This document shows positions 14,909-22,274 of a DNA stretch of 22,828 nucleotides, piece by piece. Both the position numbers and the translations under genes were made by a program. Location: the NCBI GenBank assembly GCA_000980735.1, contig LBFQ01000049.1, forward strand, positions 1,888 to 24,715, read 5' to 3'. This DNA comes from Candidatus Caldipriscus sp. T1.2 (GTDB lineage Bacteria > Hydrothermota > Hydrothermia > LBFQ01). Below the pieces are notes generated by a model. The model was given only the letters and a program-made list of their open reading frames with translations. It was not told the origin of the DNA and ran no database searches. Position 1 is the first letter of the stretch. Each line of letters begins with the position of its first letter.

Positions 14909-15489
14909 AGGGGGAGATATTCAGGAAGACCATACATATTTTGGCTTATCCGTATGCGGTTTTGGCGTTTTCGGCTAAGGAGGATATAATTTCCCTTTTT
15001 GGTTTAACTTTCCTTATAGTTCTCGTTGATTTTTTGAGGATAAAGTTTAAGCCCTTAAACAGGTTAATTTTTCTTCTGTGGGGAAGGTCCATAAGGGCGC
15101 ACGAGAGGAGAAACTTAAGCGACGCTTCGGTTATGGCCTTTGGTATTTTTATAAATGTTCTCATATTTGGGAAGTACGCTTTGGTGGGTTTGGCAATTTC
15201 AATAATTGGGGATGCTTTTTCCGCCCTATTTGGGAAATTTTTCGGGAAGAGGAGGCTAAAAAATGGTAAGTCCATTGAGGGTTTTATCGCATTTAACTTT
15301 GCGGTTTTTATTTTGGCAATTTTGAGCGGTGATATGTTCTTACCCGTTCTCCTTGCGGGATTTATAACATCCATCTTTGAACTCTTTTCCGTCCCCCTTG
15401 AAAATCTTACCTTAGGTCTTATCTCAAGCTCCACTTTCTTTATTTTACAACGAACCTTTTGGAATAATTACACCCTTCACCCCTTATAA
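14893..15489 (+). CDS. SEC59/DGK1-type CTP-dependent lipid kinase or cytidylyltransferase-like membrane protein
   Basis: 198 residues with about six hydrophobic segments. It opens with a basic helix (GEIFRKTIHILAYP) as in dolichol kinase/phosphatidate cytidylyltransferase-like proteins. The diagnostic block GDAFSALFGKFFGKRR followed by NGKSIEGF (about 107-131) matches the GDxxAxxxGxxxGK...KSxEG signature of this superfamily, which includes CTP-dependent dolichol, diacylglycerol and phytol kinases. Which polyprenol or lipid it phosphorylates is not readable. The start is TTG at 14893; the previous frame closes at 14844, or at 14908 if the lipoprotein frame is mended. Its last 50 bp overlap the convergent FG-GAP gene; the final ~10 residues look arbitrary. 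Confidence 0.8.
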   Translation: MDKALKGEIFRKTIHILAYPYAVLAFSAKEDIISLFGLTFLIVLVDFLRIKFKPLNRLIFLLWGRSIRAHERRNLSDASVMAFGIFINVLIFGKYALVGLAISIIGDAFSALFGKFFGKRRLKNGKSIEGFIAFNFAVFILAILSGDMFLPVLLAGFITSIFELFSVPLENLTLGLISSSTFFILQRTFWNNYTLHPL

Positions 15490-16720
15490 AGAGCCAATAT
15501 ACCCCCCTCTTCAAACCAAACCTTTTTCCAACAAGGTTTAGCTCACCCTCATAAACCCTCCTTCCCAAAACATCAAAAACATAAAACCTCCCCCCTCCAC
15601 CCCTAACCTTTACCTCACCGTTAGACTGTGATATATCGTAAAAGCATCTTGGTAGATCCTTTGTATATGCTATGTTATCAAATGTTAGGGCAATGCTGTC
15701 AATTTTAAATTTTGAGCTTCCGGCAAAGTTTGTGAAAATATCTATCCTATACTGGAAGGCAATACCGAGGGAAAGATCCGGGTCAAAAACCGCGCTATCA
15801 ACCTCAACCCATCTACCCCAAGATGTACCGTCGCTTTTCCTCGCGTACACCTTAACCCTTTGCCCCGCAAGATCCCCATATATCCTTACGCTTCTCAGAG
15901 TTTTCCTTTCCGGCAGATTTATAACAGGTGAAAGGTAGCCAAACCTATTTTTTCTGTCGTAAATATTTCCGAAAATCTGGACGGATAAATTTCTTGTAGC
16001 CTTAACGGAATAAAGGTTGGTTTTTATTGAGGTATCAAAGAACGTTGGAGGACCAATGTTCCAATATATGCTTGAGCTATCTATTTCCTTCCTGGAAGAA
16101 AGAATATCGGGTTTCCCATCCCCATCAAAATCCATAACCAAAATCCCGTAATTCGTACTTGAAGGTATTACGAGCTTGTTAGATTCGGAAAAATTCCCAC
16201 CGTTGTTAAAGTAAATCGTTATCCTACCGTTCCTCCAGTCGGAAAGGGGAGCCTTCTCACCAAAAATCACATCCACCCATCCATCCCCGTTTATATCGTA
16301 AGCTTGAACGTTCCTGCAATCCCTTAAGGATAAAAATTCATGCTTGTTGAAAGGTGAATAACCCATTTCGCTTCCCCACATAACCACCCCATAACCGTAA
16401 GCGCACCCTATTATGTCTAAATATCCGTCGTTGTTTAGATCTGCAACCGTGGCACCAAAGGTTCCAAAAGAATCCACACTTTCATTAAACCAAACCTCCG
16501 AGTATATTCTGCTATCAAAGTTCCCGAATATATTCCAATATATCCTAGGTGGAAAGTTCGGTGGGAACCAACCCCTATAGTAAAGGCTACCTATGAATGC
16601 ATCAAGGAAATTGTCGTAATCAACGTCCGCAAGAGACGGATGCGTACTCGCACCGTACAGGCAAGGGTCGTATCCCATTGGTGGAAACCGGAAGGGGAAT
16701 TGAAGAATATCTTCGAGCAT
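15440..16720 (-). CDS. FG-GAP/VCBS-repeat protein, C-terminal part with type IX-like sorting domain
   Basis: The second half of a frameshifted gene. Genuine coding in this frame starts near 16684 (PPMGYDPCLYGA); the frame happens to be open to 16720. Four FG-GAP units carry Ca-binding Asp patterns (DVDYDNFLD, DLNNDGYLD, DINGDGWVD, DFDGDGKPD), making part of a beta propeller. A beta-sandwich-like region follows (about 240-350). The last ~70 residues, with FYVFDVLGRRVYEG, FGLKRGVYWLFI and the end YSKRFVVK, have the pattern of a type A type IX sorting domain: DxxGRxV, then L..GxY, then a basic final strand. Predicted to be exported and released from, or attached to, the cell surface. No start codon is needed at its 5' end. 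Confidence 0.85.
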   Translation of the reverse strand: MLEDILQFPFRFPPMGYDPCLYGASTHPSLADVDYDNFLDAFIGSLYYRGWFPPNFPPRIYWNIFGNFDSRIYSEVWFNESVDSFGTFGATVADLNNDGYLDIIGCAYGYGVVMWGSEMGYSPFNKHEFLSLRDCRNVQAYDINGDGWVDVIFGEKAPLSDWRNGRITIYFNNGGNFSESNKLVIPSSTNYGILVMDFDGDGKPDILSSRKEIDSSSIYWNIGPPTFFDTSIKTNLYSVKATRNLSVQIFGNIYDRKNRFGYLSPVINLPERKTLRSVRIYGDLAGQRVKVYARKSDGTSWGRWVEVDSAVFDPDLSLGIAFQYRIDIFTNFAGSSKFKIDSIALTFDNIAYTKDLPRCFYDISQSNGEVKVRGGGGRFYVFDVLGRRVYEGELNLVGKRFGLKRGVYWLFIRGEGCNYSKRFVVK

Positions 16721-17295
16721 TCCCTACCCTGCGGATTTGCTTGGGATGAATCCCTCCATACGCCCACCAATATATCCGGATACCCGTCAAGATTTACATC
16801 CGCGACGTTTGGGGTTTCAACGGAGCCGGATTTTAAATATACCGAGTGGGAAGTATCAAAGGGGAAATCGTAGAATATCCTTATCCCGGTCTTGTTTCTT
16901 GGATCCATAATGCTTAAAACGTAGTCCAAAATGCCGTTTCCATTTAGATCACCGATCCAAACCGCATCGTGGCACATACTATCTCCATCCGCCCTGTATT
17001 TAAAATATATAGGGGCAAATCTCCTACCACCAAGATTTATAAAAAAGTGTTGGTAAGGGTAGGAATACCACCACTCGTTGTTTGTCAATATAACATCAAC
17101 AAGCCCGTCCCCGTTTATGTCAAGGTCGTTTCCCAATATCCTCAAACCTTCCCTATAATAGAGATGGAGCCCCAAATTCCAAATCCTAATCTTATTATCC
17201 GACCAATAAAGGGTATCGCCCCCATAATAATGATACTCCTTTCCCCTTAAAAAATCCAAACCCTTATGCACAACCGTATATGCAAAAAGAAACAT
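16591..17295 (-). CDS. FG-GAP/VCBS-repeat protein, N-terminal part (frameshifted)
   Basis: The first half of the same gene. The ATG at 17295 follows a TATAAT box by eight bases. Three repeat units are visible: DLDINGDGLVDVILTN, DLNGNGILDYVLSI and DVNLDGYPDILVGV, each with the DxDxDGxxD calcium loop and following hydrophobic strand. Sense is lost after FFNSPSGF (about 16684), where the frame drifts into the opposite phase and stops at 16591. One missing base near 16684-16690 joins it to the 15440-16720 frame, giving about 618 residues with seven repeats and a sorting tail. The N-terminal signal (FLFAYTVVHKG) is very short. A carbohydrate- or protein-binding surface role is plausible but not shown. 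Confidence 0.85.
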   Translation of the reverse strand: MFLFAYTVVHKGLDFLRGKEYHYYGGDTLYWSDNKIRIWNLGLHLYYREGLRILGNDLDINGDGLVDVILTNNEWWYSYPYQHFFINLGGRRFAPIYFKYRADGDSMCHDAVWIGDLNGNGILDYVLSIMDPRNKTGIRIFYDFPFDTSHSVYLKSGSVETPNVADVNLDGYPDILVGVWRDSSQANPQGRECSKIFFNSPSGFHQWDTTLACTVRVRIRLLRTLITTISLMHS

Positions 17296-17303
17296 AAGCG
17301 CAA

Positions 17304-17309
17304 ATTATA
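17304..17309 (-). promoter_or_regulatory. TATAAT -10 box for the FG-GAP gene
   Basis: Perfect TATAAT on the minus strand, eight bases before the ATG at 17295. No Shine-Dalgarno and no clear -35 element. It fixes the start of the FG-GAP gene and predicts a leaderless mRNA. Confidence 0.65.
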
Positions 17310-17337
17310 ACGGGGCATATCGCTTAAAAAACCCTCT

Positions 17338-17343
17338 TATAAT
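17338..17343 (+). promoter_or_regulatory. TATAAT -10 box for the porin gene
   Basis: Perfect TATAAT, then TCCCACT, then the ATG at 17351. It is divergent from the FG-GAP promoter, with 28 bp between the two boxes. No Shine-Dalgarno. Leaderless transcription is predicted. Confidence 0.65.
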
Positions 17344-17350
17344 TCCCACT

Positions 17351-18838
17351 ATGCGTAGGATAGCCTTACTTTTTATTCCCCATATCGCCCTTGCCCAGGA
17401 AGAGATATATAGGGAGGAACAACCCACGAGGGTGCAGGTTAGCGCGGAAGTCTTCGGTGCAAGCACCCTAATAGGCACACCCATAAACGACTTAAGCGGT
17501 TTGTCCGCGCAAGGGACGGGAGATCTTTTGAACATCCTAAGGGCCAGGGCCGGAGTATCCGTCACCTTTGCGAACAAGTTCACCTTGGGTATAGCGGGGA
17601 TATACGTGGGGGAGGCGGCGAGCGAGTTTCAGAGGCTACCCATAGGGCTTTCGGAGGCTTATGTCCAGCTTGATACCTTCGTTTTGCCCATAGGGGGACT
17701 CGGCGAACTCAGGATGGGTAGGCAGATAATAAATTACGGGATGGGACTTTCTTTCGGGGATTATCACGGACTTGGAACAAACGCGATAAGGTTCGCCTAC
17801 AGGTTTAGCCCAGCTTGGGATTGGTACTTGCATATTCTTTATGCAAAATCCAACGAGGGTGGGGCCAGGCAGGTTGAATACTTCTGGTATCCCTTCGCTT
17901 ACTATGACCCCGCGACGAATCAGCAGGCGTTTAAATGGATATACACGAAGTACGATATTGAAACTTGGGCTTTGATATTGGGCAAAAGCAGGGGGGACAG
18001 GGGCATTTACGACTTCTTTATATACGGCGCAGCTATGACGGAGGATAGGGGATTCGCCGGGGGATTCAATCCCTACTGGCTTGGCGGGTATATAAACATA
18101 GGACCAATAGGGAATTTTTCAATGGATGGGGAAGTGGGTTATATGACCGGCAGGTGGGGATCAAAGCAGGAAGTTTGTTATGATTTTTGCGACCAGATAT
18201 ACAATATAACGGGGGGTGAGGGTCAGGATATAAGCGCTTATGCGATAGGGATAAGGGGATCTTACGACTTTACGGATCAAATAACGGGTGGGCTTTCTTT
18301 CTTTGCTTTCAGTGGGGATAACCCGAATACAAGGGGACTTTATGAATCCTGGCTTTCCCCCATTCCGAGATCCGGGGTGAGCGCATTTAGCCCATGGACG
18401 CATTGGACAGGCATGGGAGAGGTTTTCATATGGAACTACCGCCCCGACAACTGGCGCAGTATATATTTTTTCAACCCAACAAACTTTGTTGTTGTAAATT
18501 TGAACTTTATCTATAAGGCTTTCCCCATACAGCAATCCCTAATAGTGCGCCTTGACGGGTTTATTTTTGCTGAGGCATCTTCGCCAAGTGGCGTAGATTC
18601 CTATCTTGGTAGCGAGTTTGATATGGCACTAAAATTCTCTTATGCTGATATAGCGGATGTTGGAATCACCTTCGGCTATTTCGTTCCCAGTGCAAGGTTA
18701 CAAAATACTGGATGGTCAAGGCCTTCAAGGTTGGACCTGTGGCAGGCGGGCTTGGTTCCCGATTATCAGGTTTTGAAAATAAGCGGTAGTTCGTATGTCG
18801 TGAGGCTTTGGATATATAGGTCAATAAACTTCTTCTAA
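17351..18838 (+). CDS. Alginate-export-like outer-membrane porin
   Basis: 495 residues. MRRIALLFIPHIALA is a signal peptide with an ALA-Q cleavage site. The mature protein is an uninterrupted series of amphipathic strands rich in Tyr, Phe and Gly, with the segment GELRMGRQIINYGMGLSFGD (about 116-135) typical of AlgE/alginate-export-domain porins, where it reads GRQxxxYGD. Length suits an 18-strand barrel. It ends in INFF, the terminal Phe expected for BamA insertion. Substrate unknown; the alginate name reflects fold only. Two Cys near residue 278 (EVCYDFCDQ) may form a loop disulfide. It has its own TATAAT promoter. Confidence 0.8.
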   Translation: MRRIALLFIPHIALAQEEIYREEQPTRVQVSAEVFGASTLIGTPINDLSGLSAQGTGDLLNILRARAGVSVTFANKFTLGIAGIYVGEAASEFQRLPIGLSEAYVQLDTFVLPIGGLGELRMGRQIINYGMGLSFGDYHGLGTNAIRFAYRFSPAWDWYLHILYAKSNEGGARQVEYFWYPFAYYDPATNQQAFKWIYTKYDIETWALILGKSRGDRGIYDFFIYGAAMTEDRGFAGGFNPYWLGGYINIGPIGNFSMDGEVGYMTGRWGSKQEVCYDFCDQIYNITGGEGQDISAYAIGIRGSYDFTDQITGGLSFFAFSGDNPNTRGLYESWLSPIPRSGVSAFSPWTHWTGMGEVFIWNYRPDNWRSIYFFNPTNFVVVNLNFIYKAFPIQQSLIVRLDGFIFAEASSPSGVDSYLGSEFDMALKFSYADIADVGITFGYFVPSARLQNTGWSRPSRLDLWQAGLVPDYQVLKISGSSYVVRLWIYRSINFF

Positions 18839-18881
18839 TTACAGCCCTTGCAAGCGCGGGGGGATTCCCCTCATTGTTGAT

Positions 18882-19715
18882 ATGGTACTTGTTGTCCTTT
18901 TAAACCAAAAGGTGGTTGAAAGGCCAAAATTTGAGTACGGTTTTTATTGGAATTATAAGTCTGGACCTTATTTCTCCATTCTTTCCCTTGAGGGGGAAGA
19001 GGTGAGGGAAGAGGCTTTTTTTGAGCTGGACGATAAGGCTGAAAATTTTGCCTTAATCGGGGATACGCTGATAATATCAACCCAAAGGGGTTGTTTTTCT
19101 TACCTTTTGACCTATAAGTCAAAAAAACCTATAAATTTGGGGAAATTTCCCAACTGCACTAAATTTTCCTTTTTTGCTTATGATACAGGAGGGGTATATT
19201 TGGGGACTCCTAGGGGAAAGGTCCTGGAAATTTACAGGTTTTTGAACGGGAAATTTGAGGAATTTAAGGTTAAGACCTTTGACAGGGAGGTTAAAATTTG
19301 CGATGCGGTGGAGGGAGATTTCGTATGTGGGATGAACTCAGCGGATGCGGATGATGGGGCTTTTTTGGACGATTCAACTTACTTCGTAATAAAGGGAAAA
19401 TCCGTAAGGGTTTTCAGGAACGAGAGGGAGATATTCTCAAGGAAATTTGAAAGGTTTCCCCTTTCCGTTTCCCTATCAAGGGAAATTTTGTACATCTCAA
19501 CGGTAGATGGGATACATATCTTTGACATAAGAACGGGTGCCGAAGGCTTTGCAAAGTTTCCCGCAATAAAGGTTTATGCGTCAAGGTACTCCTTTCTTGT
19601 CCTTGCCGAAGATCTTGAAGGTTGTATAAATATCTTTAAAAGTTCCCTTAGACCCCCAAGCCTTTTGTTTCTTGGAAGGGTCAGTTCAAGATCACCTCAA
19701 CGCGCCTGTTTTTAG
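18882..19715 (+). CDS. Hypothetical beta-propeller-like protein
   Basis: 277 residues, no family recognised. It is a chain of short strands with a repeat period near 35-45: GDTLIISTQRGCFSYLLTY, GGVYLGTPRGKVLEIYRF, STYFVIKGKSVRVFRNEREI, REILYISTVDGIHIFDIRTG, SFLVLAEDLEGCINIFKSS. This resembles PQQ/WD40-type propellers. N-terminus MVLVVLLNQKV is hydrophobic for only six residues. No TANAAT box or Shine-Dalgarno precedes it, so it may be read from the porin promoter 43 bp upstream, or the real start may differ. Its last 35 bp overlap the convergent OmpA-family gene, and the final residues (SSRSPQRACF) look like incidental coding. Confidence 0.7.
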   Translation: MVLVVLLNQKVVERPKFEYGFYWNYKSGPYFSILSLEGEEVREEAFFELDDKAENFALIGDTLIISTQRGCFSYLLTYKSKKPINLGKFPNCTKFSFFAYDTGGVYLGTPRGKVLEIYRFLNGKFEEFKVKTFDREVKICDAVEGDFVCGMNSADADDGAFLDDSTYFVIKGKSVRVFRNEREIFSRKFERFPLSVSLSREILYISTVDGIHIFDIRTGAEGFAKFPAIKVYASRYSFLVLAEDLEGCINIFKSSLRPPSLLFLGRVSSRSPQRACF

Positions 19716-21642
19716 CCCTACCCTCCTCCGTATCGTTGGGTGCTATGGGTTTCTTCGAACCGTACCCAACTACGTTTATCCTTGAAGGGTTTATACCTTT
19801 CCTTATCAGGTAGTCCGCCACCGCCTTTGCCCTCCTCTCCGAAAGTTTTTGATTGTACTCCTCCGTGCCCACTATATCCGTATGCCCCGCCAACGTTATC
19901 CTCAATTTTGGATGCTTTTTCAGGAAATTTACGAGCCTGTCAAGTTCGGGTTTTGACTCCTCTTTAAGTTCTGCGGAGTTAAAGTCGAAAAATATATTGT
20001 TTAAAACGAAGACCGCCCCCTTTTCTATGGGTTGTAGGGGGATTTCCAAATACTTCTCCTGATAATCCCTCAAGTTCTTTAGGTCAAAGTTGAAGGATTG
20101 GAAGAGGTGAAGGGTGTCAAGGGGTTCCGCGCTTAAACCGTAAAACCTCCCAGAAGGCAGAACAACAACAAACTCCCCCCTATCGTCCGTCTCGGATGAG
20201 AACCAAACCTTCCCCGTTTGAAGGTCTTCTATCTTTACGGTTGCCCTCACGGGTTCTCCAGTTTTCGCATCAAAGACCTTTCCCCTCACCAAATTCACCG
20301 GTTCCGGCAAAAGCTTCTTTTGGCTTTCCTTAAGGTTTTCCCTCTTAGGTATGCTCGCCCTGTATAAGTGGTAGATCTTTATCCCCGTCTTTTCATCAAC
20401 GGAATCTATCCTCGATAGGTATATCCAATCCGCGCTTGCTGGGATCGAGAAGAATATATCGTCCTCGTGGGTATTGTAAGGATATCCCAAATTTTCCGCC
20501 TTTGTCCATTTGTTTTCTTCTATCATTTTACTTACAAAAATATCATACCCACCGAAACTTGGCCATCCGTTTGATGCAAAATACAGGGTTTTTCCGTCGG
20601 AGTGTATGAAGGGGGAGATCTCGTTTCCCGGCGTATTTACGTTTGGTCCCAAATTTATGGGTTCGCTCCATGTTCCATCCTCCCTTCTTATGCACATCCA
20701 TATATCAAGCCCACCGTACCCACCAGGCCTGCTTGAGGAGAAGAATAGGTATTTTCCGTCGGGGGACATGGTGGCCTGGGCATCCCAGTATCTACTGTTT
20801 GGAGGGCTTCCTGCGTTCTTCGGCTCACCCCAAGAATCCCAACCATTTCTCCTTTCCGAAAAGTATATATCCATATTCCCAAAACCGTCCCTTATTCCCC
20901 CCGCAATTTCCTTGGGAGAAGGTTTGTACTTAGAGTTGTAAGCGAGAATTAACGTTCTGTTATCCGCCGATATTCCGCTTACACCCTCGGATGAAGGGGT
21001 ATTTAGGATCTTCAAATTCTTTGGTTTTGACCATTTGTCCCCCTCCTTAAAGGATATCCATATATCCTCCCTACCCTCACCCCCCTTCCTCGTTGAAACG
21101 AAAAGCATCACCCTTCCATCCGCGCTTATTACGGGCGAATAATCGCCACCCGTACCATCCCTGAGAATGTAATAAGAACTCGTTTTCTCAACTAGCTCCT
21201 CAATTTGCTCCACCTTAACGTTCTCAAACCTCCTTGCGTAGATCTCCCTCAAAACCTTGAAATCCTCTATTTTGTTATAAACTTCGGATTTTAGGGGAAA
21301 GTGTTCGGGATAATCTCTCCCAGCCTCCGAAAGGTAGATCTCAAGGTACCTTATGGCGCTATCAAAGTTATATGACCTACCGAAGGATAAAGCGGCATTT
21401 AAAAGGGACTTAAGCCTTAAGGTATCCCCGTAGTTTGCCTTCCTTGAAGCTTGGGAAAAGTAGAAGGAAGCGGAATCGTACTTTCCCGTCAAGTAATAAA
21501 CCCAACCAAGTTGGTAAAGGTCGCTGTACGTGTCCCCCGTGTACTTTTTTTTCAACTCCGAGAGCCTTCTATCCTTGAAGTAAGCGGAATATTTGTCGTT
21601 TAGGGGTGGGAAGAGATCCAAGTAAGAGAGTAAAATCACCAT
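19681..21642 (-). CDS. PorE-like OmpA-family protein (TPR, PD40 propeller, CRD fold, OmpA domain)
   Basis: 653 residues, four domains. About 35-130: TPR helices (DLYQLGWVYYLTGKYDSASFYF and similar). About 160-430: a PD40/WD40-like propeller with repeated SPDGKYLFFSSSRPGG-type blades, each with D-I-W/Y. About 450-520: a carboxypeptidase-regulatory-like sandwich (VRGKVFDAKTGEPV). About 545-653: an OmpA peptidoglycan-binding domain with FFDFNSAEL, GHTDIVGTEEYNQKLSERRA and D589/R604 at the diaminopimelate-binding positions. The same domain order defines PorE of Bacteroidetes type IX secretion. PorE is a lipoprotein; here no lipobox is seen and the hydrophobic N-terminus (MVILLSYLDLF) is short. 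Start overlaps purQ; GTG at 21639 would give a GTGA overlap. Confidence 0.88.
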   Translation of the reverse strand: MVILLSYLDLFPPLNDKYSAYFKDRRLSELKKKYTGDTYSDLYQLGWVYYLTGKYDSASFYFSQASRKANYGDTLRLKSLLNAALSFGRSYNFDSAIRYLEIYLSEAGRDYPEHFPLKSEVYNKIEDFKVLREIYARRFENVKVEQIEELVEKTSSYYILRDGTGGDYSPVISADGRVMLFVSTRKGGEGREDIWISFKEGDKWSKPKNLKILNTPSSEGVSGISADNRTLILAYNSKYKPSPKEIAGGIRDGFGNMDIYFSERRNGWDSWGEPKNAGSPPNSRYWDAQATMSPDGKYLFFSSSRPGGYGGLDIWMCIRREDGTWSEPINLGPNVNTPGNEISPFIHSDGKTLYFASNGWPSFGGYDIFVSKMIEENKWTKAENLGYPYNTHEDDIFFSIPASADWIYLSRIDSVDEKTGIKIYHLYRASIPKRENLKESQKKLLPEPVNLVRGKVFDAKTGEPVRATVKIEDLQTGKVWFSSETDDRGEFVVVLPSGRFYGLSAEPLDTLHLFQSFNFDLKNLRDYQEKYLEIPLQPIEKGAVFVLNNIFFDFNSAELKEESKPELDRLVNFLKKHPKLRITLAGHTDIVGTEEYNQKLSERRAKAVADYLIRKGINPSRINVVGYGSKKPIAPNDTEEGRAKNRRVEVILN

Positions 21643-22274
21643 TTTAGGGCGTTAAGGACGCTTAAAAATACTCCAAGGCCATCCTCGCTACCCAGAATTC
21701 TATCGCTTGCCCTTTCCGGGTGGGGCATCGTCCCAAAGATCCTACCATCGGCGGAGATTATCCCAGCTATACTATCCTCAGAACCATTTGGGTTTTCCTC
21801 GTACCTAAAAACCACACTAAAATCCCCATTTCCCTTTATATACCTCCCGTCGGAGTGCGCTATGGGGATCATAAGCTTCTGCCCCTTTTTGAAAAGGTTG
21901 GTGAAGGGGGTATCTGAATTTTCAACCAACACCGTTTGCCATTCGCAGATAAATTTTCCGTTTATGTTCCTCGTCAGGGCTCCCGGTAAAAGGCCTGCCT
22001 CCGTCAATATCTGGAATCCGTTGCAAATTCCCATAACATAACCCTTAAAGTCCCAAAGAGCCCTAACAACGGGGGAAAAGGATGCCAAAACCCCGGGCCT
22101 TAAATAGTCCCCGTAAGAAAAACCTCCGGGAAGGACGATGAGATGAAGATCCCAAATATCCGTATCTTTGTACCAAACGTACCTAACATCAAAACCCGCC
22201 TTTTCCAGAGCCCAATATGTATCCCTGTCGCAGTTTGAGCCGGGAAATACCACAACCCCAGCCTTGGGTTTCAT
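21636..22274 (-). CDS. purQ: Phosphoribosylformylglycinamidine synthase subunit I (glutamine amidotransferase)
   Basis: Glutaminase subunit that supplies ammonia to PurL for FGAM synthesis in purine biosynthesis. VVVFPGSNCDRD opens the domain. LPGGFSYGDYLRPG (about 48-61) and GICNGFQIL (about 82-90, nucleophile Cys84) follow, and GTMPHPERA holds His185 and Glu187 of the triad. FICEWQTVLVEN and PIAHSDGRY are further family signatures. 212 residues, typical for the stand-alone PurQ that works with PurS and PurL; neither is in the window. The ATG overlaps the sdhB-like stop as ATGA and the stop overlaps the PorE-like gene. Confidence 0.95.
   Translation of the reverse strand: MKPKAGVVVFPGSNCDRDTYWALEKAGFDVRYVWYKDTDIWDLHLIVLPGGFSYGDYLRPGVLASFSPVVRALWDFKGYVMGICNGFQILTEAGLLPGALTRNINGKFICEWQTVLVENSDTPFTNLFKKGQKLMIPIAHSDGRYIKGNGDFSVVFRYEENPNGSEDSIAGIISADGRIFGTMPHPERASDRILGSEDGLGVFLSVLNALKW

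Noticed and set aside
14946..15434. 162-residue open frame on the minus strand inside the CTP-transferase-like gene
   Set aside because: Mirror of the real gene, which has the GDAFSA...KSIEG signature; the antisense product is Lys-rich with no domain.
18860..18870. GGGGATTCCCC palindrome upstream of the 18882 gene
   Set aside because: Only five-base arms with a one-base centre, in a G-rich region; likely by chance and too tight for an RNA hairpin.
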